Assembly (NCBI RefSeq): GCF_036323735.1
Contig: NC_086024.1
Coordinates: forward strand, 127,494,053-127,558,052
Direction of reading: 5' to 3'
Origin: Rattus norvegicus
Taxonomy: Eukaryota > Chordata > Mammalia > Rodentia > Muridae
Length of the DNA: 64,000 bases
In this document: piece by piece, positions 46,001 to 58,900 of the stretch
Layout: the number at the start of each line of letters is the position of its first letter
How positions within the stretch are numbered: the stretch's first letter is position 1
Translations under genes and position numbers: made by a program
The notes under the pieces: model-generated
What the model saw: the letters and a program-made list of their open reading frames with translations, nothing else
What the model was told of the DNA's origin: nothing
Databases searched by the model: none

Positions 46001-48597
46001 TGATGAGTCAGAGGGTCTCTCACTGGGACCCCCATGACGGTAGTGGCCTTTGTATCTTGGTGACTCGGACTACAATTGATGAAGGAGGGCAGATAGCTGT
46101 AGGCAGTGACCTTCAGCCCATCTAAGCCTGTTTCCTCATCTGTCTGATGGAGCCCTGGCATCGGCTCCTACATTCCTCATTGGACAAGGCGACATTGGCA
46201 AAGCTTCAGCAATGAGCCGGCCCAGAACAGGCTCTCAGGAGGCCCCACCCATGGAAGATGCCAGCTCGTGTCCTGGGGCCTCTCTGTTCTCAGTCCCTCT
46301 AACACTTCATTAGTCTCAGTTCTTGGGGGCGCCTCCACTTCCAATGACAAACAGGAAGTGGCTTTTTGGTTCAGGGGCCTGGGCATGATGCCAGCTCTCC
46401 AAGGCACCCTCAGCCTCCTCTTTCAGAGAGGCTGACATAGTCTGGCTTGGCCAATCATGCCCACTGTGAGCTGTAAAAGGAGTCCTTGGCCTGCCTCTGT
46501 GACCTCTCTAAGGTCACATCTGTGACTGGTTGCTCCCTTTGGCCTTGCATGGCCTAGGAGTGCCTGCTTGCCCCCAGGGCATCAGAATGCACTAAATGAG
46601 TAACTGGGGACAGGAGAGACTTGCAACATGGGCCCACCCGATGCACCATTCCACCCATCCCTCCACATAACCGGTACCAGACATGGCACGTACACGACCA
46701 TAACTCCAAACAAGTGTTACCCTATCGTTCTCAGGGGGGAAAAAAATGAAGCTAGAGAAAGATTAGGTCAGTCCTAAAATGTCACCGCCAGAAAGGGACA
46801 GACCCAAATGCTTTCTGATCACAAATCCTTACCCACTACCTTCTGATCTGCCTATATTCTCTCCATAACACTCGCAGATCTGGACCGCTGCACTGGGCTT
46901 GGGTGTACGGGTGGGGCTGAGGTGCTTCTCTGTCCGTCCTACCAGAGAAGTTAACAAACTTGAGTCCAAGGTGGCTCCAGAGTGAGTTGCAGACTCCAGC
47001 CTAATGAGGGCAGAAGATCCCAGGATTTTCTGGGCTATGGAGCAAACAAGGACTTGGGAATTACCTTGTTCCAGTCCTGTGGCCATCCTTAGGAAGGAGA
47101 CACGGCCACCGGTGTTCAAGAGGCCCAGAGATTTTCTACGGCAATGCTCGGTGCCCACTAACAGCTATGATCCTGGCTCCCACAGACATAACAGAAGAGC
47201 ACACACAGCAGCCTGGCCTAAGTCTTGTCGCTGCGGGCCAGCCATGAATATCTGGGGAACACTCCCTCTCAGCATCTGTCTGGAAGACTGGACTGTGTCA
47301 CACACATACAAGACAGGGTAACAGAGCAAGCAATCAGCAGTCCTCGGGGTCGCAGCTTCCTCGACATAATCAACTGTCAGAGTGAACACGTGGGTCATGG
47401 TAAGCCGTGTACTTCAGTCCCTGGCCAGATAAACTCAGGATGGGCCATATAGACTCCGCTCTATACAAGACTGCCTACCTTCCCTACTACCCGTCCTCTG
47501 CAGCCTCACACAAACCACACATATTCTCGCTCCGGTTCACCAGGAGGTGCAGAGACTGAGGTCAAGGGACACCATGTGAAAGGACGCCATGTTTGTACTG
47601 AGCATGCTCCTGGAAGGCGTGCACAATACTAATCTGGAAGGGGGTCTGTGCCCACCGGATGAGCACTGGGAACATCGAGTGTTCACCGCAGCAGCCCTTT
47701 CGCTCCCGACCTCTGTCTAAAAGGCACAAAGTAGAAACACTCACGAGTCGCACAAAAGACGATGCTGTGTTCTGCTTTTTCTGAATCCCAGTACCACCCC
47801 TGGGTGGCTGCTTTGTGCTGGCACTGCCCCAGCGCCGCAACTCAAGAGGGAGGGTGTCAGCAAACAAGGAAATATGGTAAAGTTAGAGAGCCGGGGTGCT
47901 TGGTAAGGAGAGTGGACACACTCATCACAGAAGGCCTAGTCCAAGTGGAACTGGCTCCACGAAAACAGCTTGTCCAAGGCCTCACCTCCATTATCCCAGA
48001 ACGTGGCCTTGTCTGAAAGAGCACTTGCATATTTGACTATGGTGACATCATGCTGGAGTGGCGTGGACCCTCAATCCAAAAAAAACTACTATCCTTGTCA
48101 GAAGGTGACACGCTGGGAGAGCACACTGGGAATATCCTGGAGAACACACTGGGGACATTACACTGGGGGGGACACACTGGAGACATTTGGGAGAACACGA
48201 GTTGACAGTGAAGGCAAAGATGGGGTGTCACATCTGCAATCGAGGAAGGCCAACAATCCATCAGAGCTGAGGAGGCTTCAGAAAGGGCCTGCTGCAGGCT
48301 CCCCTCACAGTTCAGGAAAAAGCCTGTGCCTTGACCTGTACTATGGCCTCCTAAGCCTCGGAACATCCTTATTTCAGACTGTGGCTCTTTGTCAGAGCAG
48401 CCCCAACAAGCAAATGCAGGCCCCTTTATGGAAACAGCACTTGACAGAGACCCAAAGAGAGGGATCCAGATGAGACGGGCACATCTGGGCGCTTTTGGAA
48501 TGACATGGTGAACGGTGTGGGTGTGAGGACAGGGACATGAAGGGGTAAGAAGGGTAGGAAGCTCAGAGCTGAGGACATGATTAGAAGTTGACTAGAC

Positions 48598-48708
48598 AAA
48601 CGTGGTGGCACCTATTAGCCCAACATTTGAGAGGTGAAGTCAGGAGTACTTCCTTGAGTTTAAGGCCAGCCAGTGCGATACAGTGAGACACTCTCGAAAA
48701 ATAAAACA
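48598..48708 (+). repeat. B1 SINE
   Basis: acgtggtggcacctattagc, gtttaaggccagccagtgcg and gagacactctcgaaaaataa: diverged B1. Confidence 0.8.
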
Positions 48709-48841
48709 GCAGGCCAGCGAGACGACTCGGCCTGATGGCTTGAGTTTGACCTTCAGGAGAGAACCAACTCCTGAAAGCTGTTTCTTTTGAGTGCTGTGTG
48801 TACATACATGCACACAAACGTGTACCGACACTAATAAAACA
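48709..48841 (+). repeat. Degraded tRNA-type SINE (B2/B4 class)
   Basis: ggccagcgagacgactcggc head and tgtacatacatgcacacaaa 3' region directly after the B1; strongly diverged. Confidence 0.55.
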
Positions 48842-48855
48842 TTTTTATAATTTTT

Positions 48856-49029
48856 TTAGATTTATTTTGAATTTCTGTGTATGCGTGTTTTGCCTTCATG
48901 TATGTCTGCATACCATGTGTGTGCTTCATTCAAGAAGAGGTACTAGACCTTCATGCGGGTGCTGGGAACTGAACTCAGGTCCTTTCCAAGAACAAGTGAC
49001 TCTTAACCAGTAAGCCAACTCTCCAGCCC
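48856..49029 (-). repeat. B3-type SINE
   Basis: Reverse element: atttattttgaatttctgtg start, gtgctgggaactgaactcag and gtaagccaactctccagccc end. Confidence 0.85.
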
Positions 49030-49062
49030 TAATAAGATATTTTAAATTAGAAAGTATTAACA

Positions 49063-49204
49063 GCTGGGCGGTGGTGGCATAAGCCTTTAATCCCAGCCCT
49101 TGGGAGACAGAGGCAGCCAGATCTCTGCATCTGAGGCCACCCCGGTCTACAGAGAAAATTCTAGGATAGTCAGGGCTACACAGAGAAACCCTGTCTCAAA
49201 ACAA
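49063..49204 (+). repeat. B1 SINE
   Basis: Good B1: gctgggcggtggtggcataa, gcctttaatcccagcccttg, cagagaaaccctgtctcaaa. Likely target-site duplication aaagtatt on both sides (before the element near 49041 and after it near 49212). Confidence 0.93.
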
Positions 49205-50146
49205 AACTGGAAAGTATTTACAAGCTGGCATTCCAAGGATGGTGGGAAGGTGCCGATGGCTCAGAGGGGTATTTGACAGTCCTGTTTCCAGAAAGTACTC
49301 TGGAAGCTGTATGAAGCAACTCGTGAGCTATGTGGTTGCTATGCCTCAGGTAAACACATACGAGCACGGTGCTCAGAGCTGACACTTCATGGCTCCATAG
49401 AACAGAGGGCCCAGATAAGAACCCCCAAACCGCAATGCTGTGAAGGTGGCAGCGGGCAGGGGATCCCTGTGTGAACCTGAACCACCATTGTCCCTGTTTA
49501 TAGCCTGAGGTCTAAGCTTGAAGAGGTGGGTCCCCAGAGCATGTTCTGGGTCTGGCTCCAAGTATATCTGGTGGTATGAGAACAGCTAGCTGCCCATCCC
49601 CATCTAGATCCTGCTTCATGCTCCAAGCTTTCTCCCCTCTCCTCCGCCCTGGCTTCAGGCCCAGGATGCTTTTCTGTGCTGACGAGGGAAAGCATCTCAG
49701 TGTCTCAATGCTTCATTTATCTTTCCATGTTCCTCCCAGAGAGCAACTGGCAGCCCCCACCAAAGTGCCTAAGAACTCCCCAAGCCCCAGACAGTCTCCT
49801 TTTACCCTTGTTAACAATAAGGAGTGAAAGCTTGGGAGTCTAAGTTCTACAAAGTCTCCACAGATTCCTTCCGAAGCTTCAGGGTAATGCTCTTTCTATA
49901 TTCATTTCTCACCAGTCCAAAGACAGCATCCCTTGAGGCAGTGCCAACCTGGTATTTGACATAATATCAAGGAGTATTAATGGTCTTCTTTAACAGGCTG
50001 CTGAACTAGAGACAGGCATTGCTGAAAACTGCCTCATTCATCTGGGAGAATTCCAGAGAATGAAGTAGAATTCAAAGAAATGTTGAGATCCAACTAAACC
50101 TTCTGCCACTTTGCCTCTCTAGGCAGGGAGGACCCCTGTGGAATAG

Positions 50147-50181
50147 ACACAGACACACACAGACACACACAGACACACACA

Positions 50182-50224
<43 letters not shown>
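50147..50224. repeat. ACAGACACAC then CA repeat
   Basis: Four ten-base cacagacaca units followed by about 20 CA units. Confidence 0.97.
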
Positions 50225-50226
<2 letters not shown>

Positions 50227-50771
50227 AGTGCTGTGAGAGCAACTTCCAATTAGCCTCATCCTAGATGACTCTTGTCAGCCTGGCTCTAGCTGTGACCTTG
50301 ACAAATCACTAAGATTCATGGGGAGGAGGGTGACTGCTGACTCTACAGCCATGAGACAAAGTGTGGGAGCTCAGGGCAGCAGGTAACCAGCAACAATTGC
50401 GTATTCTGGGAAGCTAGTCCCTTTTCCTAGGAGTGGTCCCGGGGCCTTTGGTAAAGGCCCTGAAGGGTTCTGTCTCACTGGTCACTAGTGTGAGCCACTA
50501 AGAAGTTTTGACCCAGGGATGGTAACAACAGATGTGCTTGTGCCCTGGGTCATCACAATAGGCCAGGCTTGAGGTTCTCCGGGTCCACAAATGACATCCA
50601 CATACTCAGCAGGAAGGGCCCCAGTTGACTCTGAGAGGTCTGTGACTACGTGTCATTTGTTGTCATGGCAATCAGAGTGTAGGACCTTGGTTGATCTCAC
50701 TAAGCTGAGGGCAAGCAGGGACAAGGTAGATGGGTTCTCATGAATGGAAGCTGAACCAGCAAAACTATGCT

Positions 50772-50874
50772 GGGGGAGCCATGGGCCTCACCAAGAACTT
50801 GGGGAGCATGCCACAGAAGCCATAGGCCTCACAAGGACTGGGGGAGCATGCCACAGAAGCCATGGGCCTCACTT
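50772..50874. repeat. Minisatellite, 38-39 bp unit, ~2.7 copies
   Basis: Copies start at about 50772 (shortened), 50801 and 50840. The shared core is ggggagcatgccacagaagc followed by catgggcctcac. Copies 2 and 3 differ by very few bases. Confidence 0.85.
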
Positions 50875-52454
50875 CAGTACAAGGAGATGGGGTGGCTTCC
50901 CATCCAAACAGTAGCTAGAGAAAACTGGAGCTGTGAGCACACTGGGAGGGTACAGCATCGTAACCACACTGACGACCAGATGAGATGCCCTGAGGAAGGG
51001 GGACCAGCCTGCAGTACAGGACAGGGGGCAGGAGGGCCCTCATGCAGCCTGGATAGATCTGGGACAAGAACACGAACAAGGGGAAGGAACAGAAAGGGAC
51101 AGCAGAAACAAGGACACACAGTGCCCGCACGGCTAGAACTATGGGCTGGGGTCAGTGTGAAGGAGCTCAGGGCTTGCTCCAGTCATAGGCTGGGATACAG
51201 TCTGGCTCCTGGTCTTTCTCCACTGTGGTAAACTGAAGAGGAGTGGTCTCTGATGCTGGGGTCCCAGGTCCCCGTCCAAATGTGAAGGCCAAAAGTAGGC
51301 CAGTGCTTTCCAGTTTCCTAATCCATAGCTTCATGCCTTTCTCCCACGGCCCCTCTCAGAACCCTTCACCAAGCAGGCTGGAATGAACTGGGAGGTGGCT
51401 TCAGCCACACACCACCCGCAGAGACCAGGAGTTTCTATGGCAACTACCTTCCAGGGCCCTGCAGAAGCAGGCCGACGACGACGAGGGGAAGTCGGCTCCA
51501 TGAAGGGCAAAACCATCATATTCACCGGGATGCAGATGGACTCCCAAGTTTCTCAATTCAGACTCAGAACCTCTCTTTCTCAAAAATGTTCCTGCCCTCT
51601 GGAGATTCTTCAGTTGCCTCGAGAAGGTGGCCTCAGTCCCTCCATCTTCTTGTTCACTTGTACGCTTGAGGGAGCTTTCCCCTAGGGTGGATGATGAGGC
51701 AGGCTCCTCCATGCTGGACATCGGAGGTACTGAGCTTTCTTTCCCCTGGAGGGCAGGGCCTGTTTCGGGGATGCCTTCGGAACCTTTGTGTCATGTAAGA
51801 GGCGGTGGCTCAAGGAATGTCTGTGCTGGCTGTGTAGACTTGTAGTGGCCCACCCACCAAGAAGGGCCAAAAAGTGAAATGGGTGTCACAGCACTCACAT
51901 AAGTAACCAGTGCTCCCTCCTTACACCAGGAGGACGAATGGTGGGGGAGAAGGCTTCAGACCCTCCCTTCAGAGAGGACACAGTGTGCCATTGAAACAAA
52001 CACTGAATGCCCAAGGATATGGTAGGAATAAGACAGCAATTCAAGCTGGGCTCACGTCCACTCAGGAGGTGGATGCTATTGACCACACTCACCATTAAGT
52101 CCCAAGTAAACATGGAAATGTTGCCTATCAGCCAGGAGGTTGGGGAGGTCAGCAGACAACTTAAAAAAAAAAAAAATCAGTGTTGCCTGGGAAACAGGAA
52201 GAAGGACAATCCCACAAGGCCACGCCAGACCCTAGTGAGTAGGAAAGCATGGTCTATCAGGCACATTCAGTGCTGCTGTGGGTGGGAGCAGGCCCAGCTG
52301 GTGGGAGCCTGGTGCCCTGTAGCACCACGTACTGGTCCTGCTTGGCACCAAGAGACGGCAAAGGCAGGGCTCTGCTAACTTGGAGTAGTCTTCTGCCAGA
52401 GCCTTTTTCTTTGGTTATTAGCTCCATTGTTCCCTATAAGAAACCAGAATGTGA

Positions 52455-52735
52455 AAGGAAAGAAGGAAGGAAGGAAGGAAGGAAGGAAGGAAGGAAGGAA
52501 GGAAGGAAGGAAGGAAGGCAGGAAGGGAGGAAGGCAGGGAGGGAGGGAGGAAGGAAGGAAGGAAGGAAGGAAGGAAGGAAGGAAGGAAGGAAGGAAGGCA
52601 GGAAGGGAGGAAGGCAGGGAGGGAGGGAGGAAGGAAGGAAGGAAGGAAGGAAGGAAGGAAGGAAGGCAGGAAGGGAGGAAGGCAGGGAGGGAGGGAGGAA
52701 GGAAGGAAGGAAGGAAGGAAGGAAGGAAGGAAGGA

Positions 52736-52824
<89 letters not shown>
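52455..52824. repeat. GGAA/GGCA tetranucleotide array with higher-order units
   Basis: 370 bp. GGAA runs are punctuated three times (about 52517, 52597 and 52665) by the same variant block ggcaggaagggaggaaggca followed by gggagggaggg, then the last 88 bp is a pure GGCA run. Repeated open frames on both strands are repeat artefacts. Confidence 0.97.
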
Positions 52825-52825
<1 letters not shown>

Positions 52826-54023
52826 ACCCGAACCAGCATGTGGGAGGGCCAGCATCTTGGGTCATGTGGGTAGTGAGCCTAGACATTTCAAGTGACCACA
52901 TGGTTCTAAGTGGCCTCTTTGTCCCAGCTTACCTTGAACACTGGGGAGGCTAACTCAAAAATTTCTCCTTCCTAAGTAACATCCTTAGAGTCTGGAAATA
53001 GACAGCTGCCCTGGAAGGTGTCCACCAAGCCCAAATCCACCGCTTCCTAAGTGAACCTACCCTTCCCAGAGGAACCCATGTCCAGAGGGCTGTGAGAACA
53101 GATAAGAGAGCCATGGAGTCACTGCTGGGAGCAGCCATTCCTAGCCTGGGTCACCTGCCCCCATCTGAAATGGTCAGGGCTCCGGGATAGCTTCTCTAAG
53201 TCACTATGAGAAGAATTTCAGGCACCTCTTGAAACTCAAGATAAAACCAAAGATATCAAAAAAACAAAGGGTAACTAATGTGGGCTTGGGCTCCCAATAT
53301 CAGCGCCTTTCAAACTAACATAGCCAAAACAAAATGTGACAACCACGATGCTGGCAGGGATACGGGCCCCATCTGGCCCTAGAAACCTGTCATGGCTGGT
53401 GACAGTCTCCCCATGCACCCCACCCCCAACCTACCCTCAGCTTTCTGAGACCCATGTGGCTCATGACTCATCAGACTCAGTCCCCGACCAGCTGAGGGCT
53501 CTCCCCGAGGAGCACTAAGCTGCTGCCCAGGGATCATCACAACAAACTGCCTTCTCTCCCACTCAGTGCCTCAGTACTGAGGCAGGTTGGGGAGGGGAGG
53601 AGCTAAGGAAAACCTCTCCAGACAGAGAGGGATTAGGGATGAAAGACGCTAGCTGGCACAAGGGACCAGAAGAAACCTTGCCACGGGGTGTAAGTTCCAG
53701 TGTCTCAACGACAGTCGGGAAAGCCTCCGGGCACACAATGCTTCCCCCTGACAATGCCCCTGTAAATTAACAATGCTCCTTTTTTGCTAAACCAATGACC
53801 CCTACTTATCAGAGGAGTCTGCAGGGCTAGGCTACCAGACAAGAGGACCCCTGAGGCTGCTGCCCTGTTCCCCTACCCTCTGGGTGGTTACTATACTGGA
53901 TCCAGCCAGTCCCAGATACTGGGAACTGCAGAAGAAGCTCCTATCCAGAGTAAATCTCCTAACCACCTGCTTTACACTGTAAGAAGCTGACAGGAGAGGG
54001 GAAGGCCACCACTTAGCAGTGAT

Positions 54024-54177
54024 GTGGTAGTGGTAGTGGCACAGGCCTTTCATCCATGCAGGTGGATCTCTGTGAGCTGAGGCCAGCCTCAAACACAGGT
54101 CTAGGTCTACATATCAAATTCCAGGACGGCCTGAGCTACGTAAGGGAGACCCTCATGTCTTTAAAAAAAAAAAAAAA
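54024..54177 (+). repeat. Degraded B1 SINE
   Basis: gtggtagtggcacaggcctt, tgcaggtggatctctgtgag, ggacggcctgagctacgtaa and a poly-A tail. Confidence 0.75.
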
Positions 54178-56269
54178 GACATCAGATCCCACCTGCATGA
54201 AAGGGAGGGGACGGGGACCAAAACAATGACATGATGAACAGGAGAAAATATGCCTCTTTTCAGAGATGGCTATGGACCAAACCCATACTGACTTCCAATT
54301 AAAATTCAATGTCTACTAAAAATCATTAAAAGTATTTCAAGACCCACAGAGGTTGGGCCTCACAGTAGAAATGGCAGTCAGAAAATAAAAGCCAACAAGG
54401 CTCTGGGGCCTGGCTCTAGGCCCAAGTAACCGGGACTGGTAATACCCTCTGTGCCCACTTGGACAGTCATCTGTGAGTCAGCCAGTCCCTTGTGCCCTCA
54501 AGGAACTGAAGGCCAAGCTGGAACTCAATGCACAGGGCTGGGCTGAGATTCAAACCCAGCTCCCAGTTAAGGGCAGATCTGGGGGCTGAAGCCAGAAAGG
54601 ACTCAGGTGCCACTTCCTCTGCAGGCCTAGGGCTCAGACCTGAGGTTTCTCCTGGGTTGCTTGGCAGAGTCCCATGCCACTGTAAGGAAATGCATGTTAC
54701 AAAATGCTTTTCCTCCTCCTCAATCCAATTTACAGCTGCTGTAAGGGGTATAAAACCCCCACTTACCTATGCCAAACGATCGATTTCTGAGACCTTTGGT
54801 AACATCTTGTTATACATCCTTCCAACTCCTTTAACCCCCCCCTCCCAAGGGGAAACAGGTTTGGATGCCACTTCTAGATAACAGGCTGTGAGGAACATGT
54901 TCCTAAGATACTTTGTATCTTCTAAAGCGCTACCAGCAAAAGGTCAATACAATGTCATTTATTGAACCAATTCCCACCATTTAACATTTGGCTGCTTCCA
55001 ACTGTACAATTATAATAACACAGGAAAAGGAAATTACACCCATATGCCCTTGTTAGAGGGGAAAAGAGAGTGGAGTAAGTTTAAGACTGAAAAAGCACTT
55101 TCCACAAAGGATCAGGCTCAGGGGGAAGGGGCGTCTCCCTCCAGAGCACAGCAGAAAATAAGGCCCCCTGAGAATTCTTCCTAAAAGTTATGGGCTATTT
55201 CCTGCCTTTTATTCTCACCTGAACTGAGGTGGCATCCTAAGGAAGACGTCCCCTGAGTTTTAGAGAATTCTCTGACACCCTCACCTTACCCCAGTGTCAC
55301 AGTATGCCACCATGGTTAACACCACAGACTTTCCCTCTCTTACCCAATGAAGCCAAGGTTCTGGGTGCCAAAGTCTAGTGCCCCCCCCCAGCTCTGCCTT
55401 CACACCTTGCTCTTTGCTCATGGTTGTGTCCAGGAGAGTCGTCCCCCAACCTTACCCTCCCACACTGTCCCCTTTTGTCACCAGAGAAAGAAGGTCTAGA
55501 AGTGGTTAGGCTGTTCCTCCCACTCAGACCATAGGTATATTTATGAATCCCAGCGATGCTGATTTCCTTTGGGGCTGAACTGCCTTGGTTTTTAAAATTG
55601 CGATCTTCATTACCCAGAGAAAAATACAACACAGGATTCGTACCCATTTCATAGATTGGAAGACTGGGGACTTAGAGGATACATGTTGGGAGACACGGAG
55701 CTCAGACTGGTTTCATGAAGCAAAGTTGCTTTTCCCTGTCAAAGTAGGGTCTGGGGGCCCACGGCTCTCTGGAGGTACAAAGGCAACACAGGACTCGACA
55801 GGAAAGACAAACAGTTATTTGCCCACCAGGTCTACGGAGCGAGTTCAAGGTTAGCCTGAGTACACAGCTTCTCCACCATTCCTGCCCAGCCGTCTCACAA
55901 AGACACCAAGTTCCCCCGAATACCAGCATCTACACCACCCACACACCTGCCTCTCCGGCTTCAGCATGAGGTTCCTCTAGTTCTCGCCTGCTTGCTGCCT
56001 TCTGCCTCTCTGAGGGCCATTTCAATGCCCCCAGCACTCTGGGAAGCCGGAAGCTGCTTGGCACTCCCTGAGCAGGAAGTGGCTCTGTGCCTACCCTGGA
56101 TCACTGCCACGCTCACTCTCTGTGACCGTCACCCTCTGGTCAGGCCTATGAAGTGGTGGGAACCAGCCAGGCCTGGGAGCCAGGAAAACTAAAAACAGCC
56201 CTGGAGGTGGCTACTGGCTGGCTGGCCTGGGAAGAAATTTACTAACTTCCCAAAACCACACATCCACAA

Positions 56270-56400
56270 ATATGAGAGGAAACTGAGGCCCACTACACAG
56301 ACTACACTGTAGGTGAGATGAGATAGGCACCCCACCTCATGCTGCCTGTCCCAAGCTACACAGGTACACAGGGCCTGACCCAGGGCTTAGGGGAGCCCAG
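56270..56400 (+). repeat. MIR fragment
   Basis: gagaggaaactgaggcccac followed later by gtcccaagctacacaggtac matches the MIR 3' half order. Confidence 0.4.
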
Positions 56401-57375
56401 GCTTGTCACTACAGTGTCATTTGCATTCACTGTGAGGAATGAGATTCAAAGAAGCTACTGAGCCAGGGCCAGGCTGGAGCTAGCAAGCTCGGATGTGAGG
56501 GGGTCTGACCCTACTCCATAACTTCTGTGAACAAATGAAGACCATGAAAGGAGCAGTCCTCTGTATGCACAAAGGCCGTGTTCTCTCACCACAATAAACA
56601 GGATCCAGCCTCTTCCATAACCCCCCTGGGGCTCTGAGTCCTTGTGCTACAAAATCCCCCTTCTCTCCTTCCCAAACCCTTCCATGATCTTCCCTGCTGG
56701 TTTGAAGGCATCCCTTCTCTCTGGACCGGGTTCCCTGTGCACAGCAAGTGTTATTCTAAATCCTAGGGGGTCAGCATCTAGGGTGTAAGCAACAGAGCTC
56801 ACCAGGCTGGCCTGAGTAACAAGGGGCCTCACTTGAACGCTACTGTGCAGCTCAGGAAAAGCAGGGAGCCAGAAGAGGCCTGCTCAGAAACCAGGCACTT
56901 CAACAGAAGCCAGCAGGGCCCAAGGGTACGTAAAATTATTCCCAGCAGCAGCTAGTGAGGCCCAACGCCCTGCCCAAATCCAACCACAGTGTCCACCATT
57001 CTTCACCTACAAGTTTCCCGTGCTGTAGAGATACCATGACAAGTGTCCCGAAGAACCCACTGAAAACAAGGTCCTTTGGGTCTGGCCTCTAAGGCTAGAG
57101 GGGGAAAAAAATCTAGAATACAGAAGAGAATCCTTGCGTGTAAACTGGGAGGAGTCAGATGCTAGGAACCCCCAAAATACAGTGCACCTCTACTATAGTC
57201 CTTGACAATGTCCTCTAACCTTAATCTCCAGGAAGCAAGACTCTCATCTCACTGTGTCTGTGTCCCCCATTGCACTGAATGCTATGGTGCCTACAAATGA
57301 GAAGTGATGTCACCCACCCCACGAAGTGCCGAAGGTTATGACGCTGAACCTCCATGGATTTAATCTGTTCCTCTC

Positions 57376-57525
57376 ATGCGCTGGGCATGGTAGTGCGCAC
57401 CTTTAATCCCAGCACTTGGGAGGCAGAGGTAGGCAAATCTATGAGTTCGAGGCCAGCCTGATCTACAGAGTGAGTTTTAGGACAGTCAGGGCCTCACAAA
57501 AAAACAAAAACAAAACCCTGTCTCA
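57376..57525 (+). repeat. B1 SINE
   Basis: Well-preserved B1: gcgctgggcatggtagtgcg, caatcccagcacttgggagg-type core, gttcgaggccagcctgatct, and ccctgtctcaaatg running into the AATG repeat. Confidence 0.95.
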
Positions 57526-57563
57526 AATGAATGAATGAATGAATGAATGAATGAATGAATGAA
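57526..57563. repeat. AATG tetranucleotide repeat
   Basis: About nine AATG units at the tail of the B1. Confidence 0.97.
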
Positions 57564-57689
57564 AAACAAAACAAAAATGTCTCTCTCTTTATAACACCCA
57601 ATGCAACAGGGCTAGTTAGTCCTTTCCCCCTAAGAATGCAAATACATGTCCTGGATTTCACAGTAACAACCCAAGCTTCAAACACAGGC

Positions 57690-57736
<47 letters not shown>
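57690..57736. repeat. CAA triplet repeat
   Basis: About 15 uninterrupted CAA units. Confidence 0.97.
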
Positions 57737-58269
57737 AAAAAGACACCTTTCTACTCTGCTATTCCCAGTGATCAGCCAGTCACTGTTCATCTGTGGCTAG
57801 TAACAAGCACAGGTCCTCTTGCCTGGATGACCTGATACCACAGGGACGTTCATTTTCAGGTCCCCTGAGGTGCCCTTGCCACAGAGTCATTTGCCAAAAA
57901 GATAGAGTGTGCAGTCCCACCATTTACTCAAACACACACCCTGGATGGGACAAGAGACAAGGCTGGGAACAGAAACAAGATGAGCTGGGTCCTGACAGCA
58001 CAGAGGCAAAGATCCACACTCAGGCCTGTGCCGGCCATCTCCATCTCCCATTGGGGCTGCCAAGCCTGCAGTTTGTGGGAGATCCAGATTGGACAGGGAA
58101 CTCGGAACAGAGGGAGCTGGTTGGGCAGAGCAGGGTCCCCCCCCACCACCTCCCTCCCCCCACCCCGAGGAACAGAACTTAAATCCTCTCTCAGATTTCA
58201 CTTCAAAAGCAAACTCTCAGGCAGCCATGGCTAGCTTCCCACCAAAGCCTACACTTTGAGAACCTTTGA

Positions 58270-58900
58270 CACACCTTGGCATCAGCTTAAACATTGACCT
58301 AGGATGGCCAAGTAGGCCACAGGTGAGTTTGTTGCAGTAATTATTAAAAAATGGTTCCCTCTTGACCTGCTCTGGTGCCCGCACCCATAGGGCCACATGG
58401 CACTGCAAGGTACTTTTATCTCAGTGACTCCACGCTGACCCCAAGTACTCTCTGACCCAGGTGGTCCAGGGGCCATACCAGCATGGCAAGGTACCACGCC
58501 GGTCCCTAGAGTTAGATCCAGCACCCATGGGGCCATATGGAACTATCCATGATTTATCTCTGGTTAGTATCTCTCCTTGCGGCTCTCTACTAGCCTCGAA
58601 CTCTCTGGTTACAGCTACCTGGCAAAATCAAGACTCAACAATCAGATTTAGATGTTAAATTCTCAATTCACACAATAAACTCACAACCAAGTGATAAAGA
58701 TATAAACCGCCCACCTAAATAAGGTAAGTTTGCCTACAGAAACCCATCCCAACTACCTTGGCAATTCAAGACCACCCAGATCCAGGTCATCCTTCCCCAT
58801 CTCCATCTTGATTCTCCTTCCCCTTCTCTCCTGCCTTATAAAAGCTTTGTCCCCATTTTATTTTTTTATTGTCCAAACATGGCCTTGACCTAACTTGTGC
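58270..58900. other. Unassigned segment with internal duplication
   Basis: No coding capacity recognised. The motif gcacccatagggccacatgg at 58381 recurs as gcacccatggggccatatgg at 58521, with a third, looser similarity around 58470 (cagcatggcaaggtac versus ggcactgcaaggtac at 58400). The AT-rich 3' part (58620-58900) may be a diverged LTR, but I cannot name a family. Confidence 0.4.

Noticed and set aside
52249..52953. 234-residue plus-strand frame and several 145-155-residue minus-strand frames (KEGR and LPSF/CLPA repeats)
   Set aside because: Translations of the GGAA/GGCA array, open in all frames because the unit lacks stop codons.
56200..56235. Plus-strand ggctactggctggctgg resembling the GYWL segment of the Itpk1 N terminus
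   Set aside because: Wrong strand for the gene and the following codons do not continue the protein.
57340..57365. Minus-strand ATGGAGGTTCAG, resembling the MEVVQ end of the missing upstream Itpk1 coding part
   Set aside because: Only a partial match (one Val missing), followed by CG and not a GT donor, and preceding codons do not match.
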